Origin: Gemmatimonadota bacterium
Lineage (GTDB): Bacteria; Gemmatimonadota; Gemmatimonadetes; Gemmatimonadales; Gemmatimonadaceae
Reading direction: 5' to 3'
NCBI GenBank assembly: GCA_031127095.1
Contig: JARIEX010000005.1
Coordinates: forward strand, 1 to 53,607
Length of the DNA: 53,607 bases
Shown: positions 1-10,525 of the stretch, piece after piece
How the letters are laid out: each line of letters begins with the position of its first letter
How positions within the stretch are numbered: the first letter of the stretch is position 1
Program-made: the position numbers and the translations under genes
Notes under the pieces: model-generated
What the model was told of the DNA's origin: nothing
What the model saw: only the letters and a program-made list of their open reading frames with translations
Databases searched by the model: none

Positions 1-1
1 C

Positions 2-2683
2 GCCACCAGCGGGTGGCTCCTCGGCCTGTTCATCGGGGCGTCACTGTCGGCGCGGGGGCAGTCCGCGACGATGGCGTCGGCACTCTGGTGGCCGCCGCTG
101 GCCCTCCTGATCCTGGGGATCGCTCGACTGGTGCGCCGCCGCGCCGCGGGGGGCCGCGGGGGCGGCGCCCCGTCGTACGCAGCGCTCGGGGTGGCATGGC
201 TGGGACTGGGAGCGGCCGGCCTGCTGTCCAGCACCGCGGCCGCCGACACGGCGCGCAGCTGTCGCGTCGCCATCGTGGCCGCGCTGGCGCGCGGCGAGGC
301 CGCCACGCTGCGCTTCGACGGCGCGGTGCCGATGCGCGCCGCCGCCGCCGGTCGTCCGGCCCGCACCCCCGTCACGCGCGGACGCGGGGAGGTGCGCCTG
401 CTGCGCGACGCCCATCGTTGCGCGGTGCCGGCCACGGTGCGCTGGGCCCGCGCCGGCGCGGGGCTGCACGCCGGCGACATCGCACCGGTGTTTGGTCGCG
501 CCACGGCCACCGAGCGCGGGATCCGCCTCGAGGTGGACAGCGTGCATGCCGCCACCGGACGCGCAACCTGGCGCGCCTTGCGTGGTCGCACGGGCGAGAC
601 CATCGACCGCCTGTTCGGCGAGCAGGCGCCACTCGTGCGGGCCCTCGTGATTGCCGATCAGGACGGCATTACACCGGATATCCGTGACCGCTTCGCCGAC
701 GCCGGACTCGTTCACGTGCTCTCCGTGTCGGGGATGCACGTGGCCATCATCGCCTCGGCGCTGCTCACGCTTACCGCCGCGTTGCGCCTGCCGTCCGCCG
801 TCGGGGTGACGCTTTCGCTTCTGCTCGTGCTGGCGTACGTCGCCATGCTGGGCGCGCCGGCGCCGGCGGTGCGCAGCGCCGTCATGCTCGTCGTCGTCCG
901 GCTCGCCGGTGTGGGACAACGGCCGATTCACGAATGGACGGCGCTCGCGCTCGGCGCGGCGATTCCCACCGTCGACCCGCTGGTGGTGGTCGATCTCGGC
1001 TGGCAGTTGAGTGTGAGCGGGATGGCGGCGCTGCTGGCCGCGCGCGCCGTCCTGCGCCGGATGCGCCCCGATGACCGGTTCACGCGCGCCGACCATCCCG
1101 CTACGAAGGAGCGCACGCGGCACGGCGCGCCGCGACTGGCCGATCGCGCGCGCCGCTGGGTACTCCGCCGCCGTGGGCTCTCGCGATGGCTCGTGCGCGA
1201 AACGATCACGGGACTCATCGCGACGGCGGTGACGGTGCCGCTGATCGCGTGGACCTTTGGGCGCGTGAGTCTGGTGGCGCCGTTCACCAACCTCGCTGCC
1301 GCGCCGGTGGTGGCCGTCCTCCAGCCCGCACTGTTTCTCGCGTTACTGGCCAGCCCGTGTGAACCGCTGGCGCGCCTGTTCGCCGACGCCGCCTGGCTCC
1401 CCCTGCTGCTGCTCGATCGCCTCGCAGCCATGGGTGCGGCAGTGCCGCACGGGGTGGTGCCGGTGGCGCCCACGCGCGTCACCGCGATCTGCGCCGGCGT
1501 GGCGGCGAGTGCCATGGTCGGTGCCACGGCCGCGCGTCGCGTGGGGCCATGGCTGCGGACGGCGGCGCTCGCGATGGCGCTGGCGGTGTGGGCCCCACTC
1601 CTCGATCCCGGGCCGGGCGTTCTCGAGGTGCACATGATCGATGTGGGGCAGGGCGATGCCCTCGCGGTGCGTACCCCCCGTGGCCGCTGGGTGCTGATCG
1701 ACGCCGGGCCGTCGTGGGAGGGGGGCGACGCGGGACGGCGTGCGGTCGTGCCGTACCTCCAGCGGTACGGCGGGGCGGTGGCGCTCATGGTGCTGTCGCA
1801 CGCCCACGAAGATCACGCGGGGGGCGCGGCCAGTGTGATTGCAGCGCTCGCCCCACGTCTCTGGTGGGAATCCGCGTTCGTGACCACCTCGCGCGGCTAT
1901 CACCGCGCCCTGACGGCACTGCGCGACGGCGGACAGCCCTGGCGCCGCGTCGGGCCTGAGCAGCGCTGGCAGCTGGACGGTGTCACCCTCGACGTGCTGG
2001 CCCCCGATTCGCTCTGGTCGGCGGCCCAGCAGGATGCGAACGAAACCTCAGTGGTGGTGCGCGTGTCGTACGGGCAGCGGCGGTTTCTGTTCATGGGGGA
2101 TGCCGAGGCGCACGAGGAAGCCTGGCTGCTGGAGCGACTGCCGGCGGAGGACCTCCGGGCCGACGTACTCAAGCTGGGCCATCACGGGAGCCGCACCAGC
2201 TCCACCGAGGCGTTCGTGCGCGCGGTGTCACCGCTGGTCGGCCTCGTGTCGGTGGGGGCGGGCAATCGCTACGGCCACCCGTCGCCCGAGATTCTGGACC
2301 GGTTCGCGGCGCGTGGTGTGCCGCTGTTGCGCTCGGATCTCGAGGGGGCGGTCGTGCTGCGCACGGATGGGCAGCGCCTCGAGGCGATCGCGCACGGGGA
2401 CCGCTGGATTGTCCCGGCCCGCGCGTCACTCTTGCCGTCGCGGACCCTCGGTCGCCAGTTTCCAGACGGCGCGAATGTGCGGGCACCCCGTACGGGTCGC
2501 CGTGTCGCGCGCTCAGACAGCTTTGCGCGTCCGTCCTTATGGGGAGCACCAGCGTGGTCAGGCATACGGCAACGTCGGTCGTCACGATCGAACGGTTCAT
2601 CATCGAGCAGGAGCGCAATTTCCCCGAGGCTACCGGTGAACTCTCCGGCATCCTCTACGACATGGCGCTGGCCGGCAAGATGA
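2..2683 (+). CDS. comEC: ComEC/Rec2 DNA-uptake channel protein (5' end outside window)
   Basis: ComEC forms the inner-membrane channel that carries single-stranded DNA into the cytoplasm during natural transformation. The frame is open to the window edge, so the true start lies upstream; about 893 residues are visible. Hydrophobic N-terminal segments precede the competence domain, with its typical VLSVSGMHVAII stretch near nt 718-750 and many membrane helices. A C-terminal metallo-beta-lactamase-like domain starts near nt 1629 (HMIDVGQGDA, then LSHAHEDHAGG near nt 1793), as in long ComEC proteins. The last ~48 codons run through the start of fbp, a 145-bp out-of-frame overlap. That tail is Arg/Ser-rich and unlike ComEC, so it may be simple read-through to the next stop or the result of a frameshift. 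Family assignment is firm; the C-terminal end is less sure. Confidence 0.93.
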   Translation, partial: ATSGWLLGLFIGASLSARGQSATMASALWWPPLALLILGIARLVRRRAAGGRGGGAPSYAALGVAWLGLGAAGLLSSTAAADTARSCRVAIVAALARGEAATLRFDGAVPMRAAAAGRPARTPVTRGRGEVRLLRDAHRCAVPATVRWARAGAGLHAGDIAPVFGRATATERGIRLEVDSVHAATGRATWRALRGRTGETIDRLFGEQAPLVRALVIADQDGITPDIRDRFADAGLVHVLSVSGMHVAIIASALLTLTAALRLPSAVGVTLSLLLVLAYVAMLGAPAPAVRSAVMLVVVRLAGVGQRPIHEWTALALGAAIPTVDPLVVVDLGWQLSVSGMAALLAARAVLRRMRPDDRFTRADHPATKERTRHGAPRLADRARRWVLRRRGLSRWLVRETITGLIATAVTVPLIAWTFGRVSLVAPFTNLAAAPVVAVLQPALFLALLASPCEPLARLFADAAWLPLLLLDRLAAMGAAVPHGVVPVAPTRVTAICAGVAASAMVGATAARRVGPWLRTAALAMALAVWAPLLDPGPGVLEVHMIDVGQGDALAVRTPRGRWVLIDAGPSWEGGDAGRRAVVPYLQRYGGAVALMVLSHAHEDHAGGAASVIAALAPRLWWESAFVTTSRGYHRALTALRDGGQPWRRVGPEQRWQLDGVTLDVLAPDSLWSAAQQDANETSVVVRVSYGQRRFLFMGDAEAHEEAWLLERLPAEDLRADVLKLGHHGSRTSSTEAFVRAVSPLVGLVSVGAGNRYGHPSPEILDRFAARGVPLLRSDLEGAVVLRTDGQRLEAIAHGDRWIVPARASLLPSRTLGRQFPDGANVRAPRTGRRVARSDSFARPSLWGAPAWSGIRQRRSSRSNGSSSSRSAISPRLPVNSPASSTTWRWPAR

Positions 2684-3633
2684 TCGCGAACAAGGTGCGC
2701 AGCGCCGGGCTCGTCGACATCCTCGGCTCCACCTCCGACGTCAACGTGCAGGGCGAGGTGCAGCAGAAGCTCGACGTGATCTCGAACGAGATCATCGTCA
2801 AGGCCTTCGATCACGGCGGCCGGCTGTGTGCCATGGCGTCCGAGGAGGAACCGGACATCATCCACATCCCCGAGGGCTTCCGCGCCGGCAAGTACGTGTT
2901 GTTGTTCGACCCGCTCGACGGCTCGTCCAACATCGACGTGAACGTGCCCGTCGGGACCATTTTCTCGGTGTACAAGAAGATCACCCGCGGTGCGCGCGGC
3001 GAGATGGAAGACATGCTGCAGCCGGGACGCCGTCAGGTGGCGGCCGGCTATGTCATCTACGGCTCGAGCACGATGCTCGTGTATACCACGGGGCAGGGCG
3101 CGCACGGCTTCACGCTCGACCCGTCCATCGGCGAGTTCCTGCTGTCGCATCCGAACATCCGGATCCCGCAGCGCGCGCGGTATCTCTCCGTGAACGACGC
3201 GTACGAGCAGGACTGGCCGGAGCCCACACGTGCGCTCATGCGCCGCTATCGCGGCCTCGACGGCCAGCGCGATCCGCTCAACGTGCGCTACGTGGGCTCG
3301 CTCGTCGCCGACTTCCATCGCAACTTGCTGGGCGGCGGTGTGTTCTGTTACCCGGCCAACGCGAAGGCGCCCAAGGGCAAGCTGCGCTTGCTGTACGAGG
3401 CCAATCCCCTGGCGTTCATCGCCGAGCAGGCGGGCGGGATGGCCACCAATGGATACGGCCGCGTGCTCGACATGCAGCCCACGGAACTGCACGAGCGGAC
3501 CCCGCTCTATCTGGGCAGCAAGGCGGAGGTGGAAACTGTCGCGGAGTTTCCGTTGCCGCCGTACGTCCCCCCGGGTATGCCGGAGCGTCGTAGCACACGA
3601 ACGGTGACGCCGACTCCGACAGACGCGACCTGA
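2539..3633 (+). CDS. fbp: Class I fructose-1,6-bisphosphatase
   Basis: Hydrolyses fructose 1,6-bisphosphate to fructose 6-phosphate in gluconeogenesis. At 364 residues it is slightly longer than the usual ~335. The class I signature is present: the metal-binding ASEEE near residue 97, the DPLDGSSNIDVNVPVG loop near residues 122-137, and a KGKLRLLYEANP substrate-binding stretch near residue 290. Conservation with the family begins around residue 16 (TIERFI), so the ATG at 2539 is a sensible start and leaves a short extension. A Pro/Thr-rich tail follows the catalytic domain. The gene starts inside the 3' end of comEC in another frame and is followed 16 bp later by the methylmalonyl-CoA mutase gene. 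No Shine-Dalgarno motif stands out. Confidence 0.95.
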   Translation: MGSTSVVRHTATSVVTIERFIIEQERNFPEATGELSGILYDMALAGKMIANKVRSAGLVDILGSTSDVNVQGEVQQKLDVISNEIIVKAFDHGGRLCAMASEEEPDIIHIPEGFRAGKYVLLFDPLDGSSNIDVNVPVGTIFSVYKKITRGARGEMEDMLQPGRRQVAAGYVIYGSSTMLVYTTGQGAHGFTLDPSIGEFLLSHPNIRIPQRARYLSVNDAYEQDWPEPTRALMRRYRGLDGQRDPLNVRYVGSLVADFHRNLLGGGVFCYPANAKAPKGKLRLLYEANPLAFIAEQAGGMATNGYGRVLDMQPTELHERTPLYLGSKAEVETVAEFPLPPYVPPGMPERRSTRTVTPTPTDAT

Positions 3634-3649
3634 TCGCTAGATTGGGGGG

Positions 3650-5245
<1,596 letters not shown>

Positions 5246-5264
5246 TCGCAGCTCGGGACGTCGG

Positions 5265-5422
5265 CGAACAGCAACGGCGGGAACACGGATTTGAAAACGA
5301 TGTCGCCGATTACACAGATAAGCCGCACTGCGCGTTCATGTCACGCTGTGGATCAAATGCTTTTGCTTATCTGTGATATCGGTGCGATCTGATTTGATCC
5401 GTGTTCCGGCTGTTGCTTTTCG
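5265..5422. repeat. Long imperfect inverted repeat (REP/MITE-like)
   Basis: Two ~58-bp arms (5265-5323 and 5365-5422) flank a ~41-bp spacer. The arms share a perfect 10-bp block (gaacacggat at 5281-5290 with its complement at 5397-5406) and a perfect 11-bp block (cacagataagc at 5313-5323 with its complement at 5365-5375), with mismatches between. The element is clearly poorer in GC than the genes on both sides. It lies between the convergent ends of the mutase gene and the LVIVD gene, so its transcript would fold into a long hairpin and may also stop transcription. There is no coding capacity. Its nature as a dispersed element is inference from form and base composition. Confidence 0.75.
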
Positions 5423-5460
5423 CCGTTGCCGTTGCTGTTGCTTTTCGCCGTTGCCGTTGC
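5411..5460. repeat. Perfect 25-bp tandem duplication
   Basis: The 25-bp unit beginning tgttgcttttcgccg occurs at 5411-5435 and again, identical, at 5436-5460, followed by a partial cgttgctgtg. It overlaps the outer end of the right arm of the inverted repeat and itself contains a gccgtt-type short repeat. It sits 15 bp beyond the stop codon of the minus-strand LVIVD gene. Confidence 0.85.
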
Positions 5461-5474
5461 CGTTGCTGTGCGTG

Positions 5475-7526
5475 TTACGGCGTGATCGCTTTCGCCTTGG
5501 GCTCGAGCTTCGCCGACCACAGCCCGGAATTGAAGTCGGTGAACAGCACCTGACCCTTCCACGGCATCGCGTTCATCACGAACGGCGCGTTGGCCGTGAA
5601 CGCCTTCGGATCGTACGGCTTGAACACCGCGATCTCGCGCTTCTGGTCGGCCAGATTGCCCATCAGTTCACCGCTCACGTCCACCACGCGCACGCCGCCG
5701 TCGTAGTACGCCTGATACAAAATGTCGTCTTCCACGATGATGTCGTGCGCGCCGAAATCCTCGAGATGATAGCGCCCGACCTTGCGGGGGTGCATCGGGT
5801 CCGTGGCGTCGACGATGTGCACGTAGCCCCCCGACGACTGCGCCACACCGCCCGGCGTGCCGAGCGTGGAACGATAGTTCGTGCCTTCCCACACGCGACC
5901 GGCACGGTTCATCTCTTCGTCGCCCAGAAACAGGTACGTGCGCCCCGTAGACTTCTGGAAGTACGGGTAGATCTCGTGCCCCGAGTTGATCGGGAACACG
6001 TTGATCAGCTTCGGCTTCTCGATCGTGCCGCCGTACTTGCCGTTGCCCACGTCCACCATCACCGCGCCCACGCCGCCCTGCGCCGAATAGGCGATGCCGT
6101 CGCGCACCCACAGGTCGTGGATGCGGGCGTTCGGATGCTGATACTCGCTCACGTACTTCGGCTTGTAGATGTCTTTCACGTCGATGATCACGTACTTCTG
6201 TCCGCCCGAGATCGCGAACAGGTGATCGTTGGTGGCGAACATGTTGTGCACGCCGCCGGTGAGTTCCTGGTCGAACGTCGAGGCGATCTTGGGGTGCGCG
6301 GGGTTGGCGAGATCCAGGATCACCACACCGTTCACGCGGTTCGACGCGCCTTCGCGCGCCAGCACGCCGTAGCGGCCGTCGGGTGAGACCGTCACGTCGT
6401 TGATCGTGCGCGCGTCGATCTTGATGGAGTCCGTCTTCACGATGTTGTTCATGTCCGTGATGTCGAACACCATGCCGTAGCCGTCGCCGCCCCACGTGCC
6501 CACCAGGCAGTAGTCGCGGCCGTCCTTGCCCGTCCACGGCCAGAGATCGGACGTCGCCGTGGTCGCGATGTTGCCGCGACCGGTCACCGTGATGCGGCGC
6601 ACCACGTCGCGCGGCTTCGCCTCGAGCACCTTGCGCGCCGTCACGTTCCCCGACTGCGCGAGCAGCGTGAAACGGCCGGGATAATTGGGCGTGAAGCGCC
6701 CCCAGTCGATGATGCCGGGGCCGCCCGGGGCCACCGTCGTGTCGTCAGGGGTATAGACGTAGCTCCACGTGATCACCGCGTCTTTCACCGGCGCGCCGCT
6801 GGCCGTTCTGGCCGTGGCATTCAGGCGCACCACCTGTCCCGTGAGGATCACATCTTCCTTGATGTCCAGCGCGATCGACGACACGGGGTTGGTCGCGATC
6901 GTATAGCTCTTCCGCGACACCACTCCCTCGGCCTCGGCGCTGATCACCACGGTGCCAGCCTTGAGCGCCGTCACGGTGCCGAATCGGTCCACCGTGGCCA
7001 CCGTCGGCGTGCTGCTGCGCCACGTGGGAATCAGGCCGGGGCGCGAGGTGCCGTCGGCGTGCGCGCCCTCGGCTTTGTGCCCGATGGAAATGCCCGTGTA
7101 CAGGCGTCCCGAGTCGGCGAGAATCGCGATCTTCGAAAGCGCCGGCCACGTCACCAAGACGGCGATGTCGAGGGTGATCGGACCGTTTGCGCCGGCTGCC
7201 GTGGCGGTGGCCGTGAACGAACCAGCGCGGAAGGCCTGCACCCGTCCGTCGGCGAACGCGACCGCCTGACGCGGGCCACCCACGCGCACCACTGCGTCCG
7301 GGATCACGGCGCCGGCGGCATCGTACGCGGTAACGGTGAACGGTTGGGAGTCACCCGCCCGGATCGTGACTCTGGCCGGTTCTGCCACCAGTCGGGCCAC
7401 GGGTTTGGCGACCGGTGCGGCGGCTTGTGCACCGAGTGGTGCCACCGCAACCACGCTGACGATCGGGGGTAGGACAAACAGCAGGGCCGCGGTCGTGACG
7501 AACCGCCTGGTGCGCGCTACGTTCAT
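5475..7526 (-). CDS. Secreted Ig-like/LVIVD-repeat beta-propeller protein
   Basis: A 683-residue exported protein of unknown function. A signal peptide (Arg-rich start, hydrophobic run, LGAQA cut site near residue 35) leads to three Ig-like segments (about residues 45-130, 135-215 and 215-300, the second like bacterial Ig-like BIG2). Then comes a ~370-residue region of LVIVD-type repeats, seen as recurring patterns such as KYVIIDV, GYVHIVDATDP and GVRVVDVSG, expected to fold as a beta-propeller. A GGAGAG Shine-Dalgarno lies about 10 nt before the ATG. The gene is divergent from another beta-propeller gene with start codons only ~45 bp apart, so the two probably share a control region. No catalytic motif is visible; a binding or scaffold role is likely. 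Confidence 0.85.
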   Translation of the reverse strand: MNVARTRRFVTTAALLFVLPPIVSVVAVAPLGAQAAAPVAKPVARLVAEPARVTIRAGDSQPFTVTAYDAAGAVIPDAVVRVGGPRQAVAFADGRVQAFRAGSFTATATAAGANGPITLDIAVLVTWPALSKIAILADSGRLYTGISIGHKAEGAHADGTSRPGLIPTWRSSTPTVATVDRFGTVTALKAGTVVISAEAEGVVSRKSYTIATNPVSSIALDIKEDVILTGQVVRLNATARTASGAPVKDAVITWSYVYTPDDTTVAPGGPGIIDWGRFTPNYPGRFTLLAQSGNVTARKVLEAKPRDVVRRITVTGRGNIATTATSDLWPWTGKDGRDYCLVGTWGGDGYGMVFDITDMNNIVKTDSIKIDARTINDVTVSPDGRYGVLAREGASNRVNGVVILDLANPAHPKIASTFDQELTGGVHNMFATNDHLFAISGGQKYVIIDVKDIYKPKYVSEYQHPNARIHDLWVRDGIAYSAQGGVGAVMVDVGNGKYGGTIEKPKLINVFPINSGHEIYPYFQKSTGRTYLFLGDEEMNRAGRVWEGTNYRSTLGTPGGVAQSSGGYVHIVDATDPMHPRKVGRYHLEDFGAHDIIVEDDILYQAYYDGGVRVVDVSGELMGNLADQKREIAVFKPYDPKAFTANAPFVMNAMPWKGQVLFTDFNSGLWSAKLEPKAKAITP

Positions 7527-7531
7527 ATACT
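7526..7531 (+). promoter_or_regulatory. Possible -10 hexamer (TATACT) for the YncE-like gene
   Basis: TATACT sits in the short gap between two divergent start codons, overlapping the first codon of the minus-strand gene. It would place transcription start near 7538, which favours the ATG at 7572 over the one at 7542 for the rightward gene. No good -35 element is visible at 16-18 bp, so this is tentative. Confidence 0.3.
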
Positions 7532-7571
7532 GTTCTCTCCAGTGGGATGGATCCTGCCGAGCCCCGCCATC

Positions 7572-8885
7572 ATGCCTCTCGCCTCACCCCCCCGCAAGAC
7601 GTGGCGTTCCGGCCACGGGGCCGCCACGCGCTGCCTCGCGCGGTCCGCCGTCGCGGCGATGCTGTGCGCCACGCCCTCGCTGGTGGTGGCGCAACCCGCC
7701 GCGGTGAAAGGTCCCACGGCCGACTACTGGGTGTACGTCGGTGCCGAGTCGGCTGATCACATCTACCGGGTGCGCTTCGGTCCGGCAGGGACGGTCGTCG
7801 AGAAGCGCATCGCCGTCGGGGAACTCGCCGCGGAGATGGAGGGGCCGCACGGCCTCGCGATCTCCGCAGACGGCAAGTACCTGCACATGACCACCGGCCA
7901 CGGCTTTCCGGACGGCAAGTACTGGCGCTACGAGCTGGGCCCCGACACGCTCGTCGCCCCCGGCCTGTTGCTCGGCAATTTCCCGGCGTCAATCGACGTC
8001 ACGCCCGACGGGCTCTACGCGCTGTCGGTGAATTTCAATCTGCACGGCGACATGATCCCGTCCACCGTGTCGGTGATCTACACCCCCAACGCCACCGAAA
8101 TCGCGCGCATCGTGACCTGCACCATGCCCCACGGCAGCCGAGTCGCCCCCAATGGCATGCACCAGTACTCCACGTGCATGATGGATGACCAGTTGGTGGA
8201 AGTGGACACGCGCACCTTCGTGGTGTCGCGCCGCTTCTCGCTGGCGAAGGGCAAGGAAGGCGCGCTGCCGCTGTCGGCCGTGAACACCATGGCCGGCATG
8301 GATCACGCCGCGATGGACCACAGTGCGCCCGCGATGGCGACCGCGATGGCGACCGCCGCCACGACGAAAGCCGCGGGTCCCACGGTCGATCCGGCACAGA
8401 TGGGACGCGTGGCGATGGGCCTCGAAAAGCACGACATGGCCCCGGCCTCCTGTTCTCCCACTTGGGCGCAGCCCTCGGCCGACGGCGCGAAAATCTATGT
8501 AGCCTGCAACAAGGCCGACGAAATTCTCGAGGTCGATACCAAGGGGTGGGTGGTGTCGCGCCGCTTCAAGACCGGCCGCGGCGTGTACAATCTCGCCGTC
8601 ACCGCCGACGGGCGGACGCTCGTGGCCACGCTCAAGCAGGGCAACATGGTCGAGCTGTTCGACCTCGTGTCGGGCGCCAGCGTCGCGCAGCTCCCTACGT
8701 CCAACCGGCTCGCGCACGGCGTCACGGTGAGCAGCGATTCGCGCTATGCGTTCGTGAGCAGCGAAGGGCAGGGGGCGCAGCCGGGCAAGGTCGATGTCAT
8801 CGACCTCACGGCCCGCGCCAACGTCGGCACCGCCGATGTCGGCCAGCAGGCCAGTGGCATCGCGTTCTGGAAGATGAGCAAGTGA
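7572..8885 (+). CDS. Secreted YncE-like beta-propeller protein with Met/His-rich insert
   Basis: A 437-residue exported protein with repeated propeller blades of the YncE/cytochrome-D1-like type: patterns such as HGLAISADGKYLHM, SIDVTPDGLYALSV, NLAVTADGRTLVAT and HGVTVSSDSRYAFV. The start at 7572 gives a conventional signal peptide ending near LVVAQ; an in-frame ATG at 7542 would add ten residues and sit almost on the promoter. Around residues 238-265 a low-complexity insert rich in Met, His and Asp (GMDHAAMDHS, then two copies of AMAT) interrupts the blades; similar MDH runs occur in copper-resistance proteins, so metal binding is possible. Function is unknown. The gene ends 9 bp before tyrA. 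Confidence 0.85.
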   Translation: MPLASPPRKTWRSGHGAATRCLARSAVAAMLCATPSLVVAQPAAVKGPTADYWVYVGAESADHIYRVRFGPAGTVVEKRIAVGELAAEMEGPHGLAISADGKYLHMTTGHGFPDGKYWRYELGPDTLVAPGLLLGNFPASIDVTPDGLYALSVNFNLHGDMIPSTVSVIYTPNATEIARIVTCTMPHGSRVAPNGMHQYSTCMMDDQLVEVDTRTFVVSRRFSLAKGKEGALPLSAVNTMAGMDHAAMDHSAPAMATAMATAATTKAAGPTVDPAQMGRVAMGLEKHDMAPASCSPTWAQPSADGAKIYVACNKADEILEVDTKGWVVSRRFKTGRGVYNLAVTADGRTLVATLKQGNMVELFDLVSGASVAQLPTSNRLAHGVTVSSDSRYAFVSSEGQGAQPGKVDVIDLTARANVGTADVGQQASGIAFWKMSK

Positions 8886-8894
8886 GACGGGTGC

Positions 8895-10028
8895 GTGGCT
8901 GACACGCCGCGGCCGCTCCCCGTGGTGCGCGCCATGATCGACGCGCTCGATCGTGACCTGCTGCAGATCATGGCCAAGCGCATGGCGCTCGTCTCCGAGG
9001 TCGCCGCGTACAAGCGTCAGCACGGGCTCCGCATTCGCGATGCGGCGCGGGAGCGTGAGGTGTTGCGCGACCGCCAGGAGCGCGCCACGGAGCTCGGGCT
9101 TCCCGCGGAGGAGATCGAGTCGATCTTCCGGTTGCTGCTGCGCTCGAGCCGCGATCATCAGGCCGCCCTGCGCACGGAGGTGCCGGTGGACGCCGAGCCG
9201 CGCACGGTGGCCATCGTCGGTGGACACGGACGCATCGGGCGCGTCATGGCGCGCCTCTTCGGCGATCTCGGCCATCGCATCCTCACCGTCGATACCGACA
9301 CCGCGCTCAGCGCCGCCGAGGCGGCCGCGGTGGCCGATGTCGTGATCGTGAGCGTGCCCATCGACGTCACGGCGGCCGTGATTCAGGCGGTGGGGCCACA
9401 TGTGCGCCCCGAGTCGTTGCTCATGGATGTGACCAGCCTCAAGGAGGCGCCGGTGCAGGCCATGCTGGCGTCGACGTCGGCCAGTGTGGTGGGGACACAC
9501 CCCATGTTCGGCCCCAGCGTGCACACGCTGCAGGGGCAGCGTGTCGTGCTCTGCCGCGCGCGCGGCGACGCGTGGGGCGACTGGGTGGCGCAGTCGTTCG
9601 CCGCCCGCGGGCTGGTGGTCACGGAAAGCACGGCCTCACAGCACGATCGCGCCATGTCGGTGGTGCAGGTCCTCACGCACTTCCAGACGCAGGTGCAGGG
9701 GCTCACGCTGAGCCGTCTGGGCGTCCCGCTCGCCGAAACCATGCCGTTCACGTCGCCGGCGTATCTGCTCGAGCTGTACGTGGCCGCGCGTCACTTCGCG
9801 CAGGATCCGGCGTTGTACGGCGCGATCGAAATGGGCAATCCGCGCACGGCGGAGATCACGGCCGCGTTCGGCGCGTCGGTGCAGGAGGTCGCGGAGGTGC
9901 TCGCCCGTGGCGATCAGGCCGCGTTCGCCCGGCTCTTCGCGGATGTCCGCACGTTCTTCGGCGACTTCACCGCCGAAGCGCTCGAGCAGTCCAGCTTTCT
10001 CATTGATCGCATCGTCGAGCGCAATTAG
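8895..10028 (+). CDS. tyrA: Bifunctional chorismate mutase / prephenate dehydrogenase (T-protein)
   Basis: Converts chorismate to prephenate and then to 4-hydroxyphenylpyruvate for tyrosine synthesis, in the cytoplasm. Residues ~10-90 are an AroQ-type chorismate mutase (DALDRDLLQIMAKR with later RDAAREREVL). Residues ~104-377 are the dehydrogenase: NAD-binding VAIVGGHGRIGRVM near 105-118 and the catalytic-site VVGTHPMFGP. The order and the 377-residue length match the enterobacterial T-protein. The start is GTG at 8895, 9 bp after the preceding stop; the next in-frame ATG would cut into the mutase helix. The small secreted-protein gene begins 53 bp downstream. Confidence 0.95.
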   Translation: MADTPRPLPVVRAMIDALDRDLLQIMAKRMALVSEVAAYKRQHGLRIRDAAREREVLRDRQERATELGLPAEEIESIFRLLLRSSRDHQAALRTEVPVDAEPRTVAIVGGHGRIGRVMARLFGDLGHRILTVDTDTALSAAEAAAVADVVIVSVPIDVTAAVIQAVGPHVRPESLLMDVTSLKEAPVQAMLASTSASVVGTHPMFGPSVHTLQGQRVVLCRARGDAWGDWVAQSFAARGLVVTESTASQHDRAMSVVQVLTHFQTQVQGLTLSRLGVPLAETMPFTSPAYLLELYVAARHFAQDPALYGAIEMGNPRTAEITAAFGASVQEVAEVLARGDQAAFARLFADVRTFFGDFTAEALEQSSFLIDRIVERN

Positions 10029-10081
10029 CGGCGATGCCCGTGCTGTCCGATCCTGTTTCTCCTCACGCTTACGGAGTGCTG

Positions 10082-10525
10082 ATGACCCGCCACACGCGCC
10101 TTCGCTGGATTGCCCTGAGTGCCGCCCTCGTGGGGCACACCGCGGTGCTGTTCGCGCTCGCCCGGCCAATTACCGACTACGCGGCCACGATCGCGGGCAA
10201 GGATGGCCGCAAGGTGCATGGCACCGCCGTGGTCACGCCCACCATGGATGGCACGGGGACGGAGGTGTCGGTCACGCTCGATGACGACACGCCGGGGGCC
10301 ACGCGTCCGTGGCACATCCACACGGGCAGCTGCGAGAAGGCGGGCGGCGTGGTCGGCGGGGGACGCGCCTACGCGCCCATCGTGATCGATGACAAGGGGC
10401 ACGGCACGGGCAAGGCCACGCTGGCCGTCGCTCTGGCCGACACCACGGCTTACTACGTGAACATCCACGATGCCACGGCGGCGATGGGCATCATCGCCGC
10501 CTGCGGTGACCTCAAAAAGAAGTAG
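10082..10525 (+). CDS. Small secreted protein, SOD/CHRD-like beta-barrel, unknown function
   Basis: A 147-residue protein with an N-terminal signal peptide or anchor (RHTRLRWIALSAALVGHTAVLFA). The mature part has RPWHIHTGSC, then YAPIVIDDKGHGTGKATL and YYVNIHDATA, ending in AACGDLKKK. The HIH motif, the two-cysteine arrangement and the YYVNIH strand resemble Cu/Zn-superoxide-dismutase-like or CHRD-like domains, but the full set of copper and zinc ligands is not evident, so no enzyme activity is claimed. The ATG at 10082 is chosen over one at 10034 because it directly precedes the basic n-region of the signal. Confidence 0.7.
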   Translation: MTRHTRLRWIALSAALVGHTAVLFALARPITDYAATIAGKDGRKVHGTAVVTPTMDGTGTEVSVTLDDDTPGATRPWHIHTGSCEKAGGVVGGGRAYAPIVIDDKGHGTGKATLAVALADTTAYYVNIHDATAAMGIIAACGDLKKK

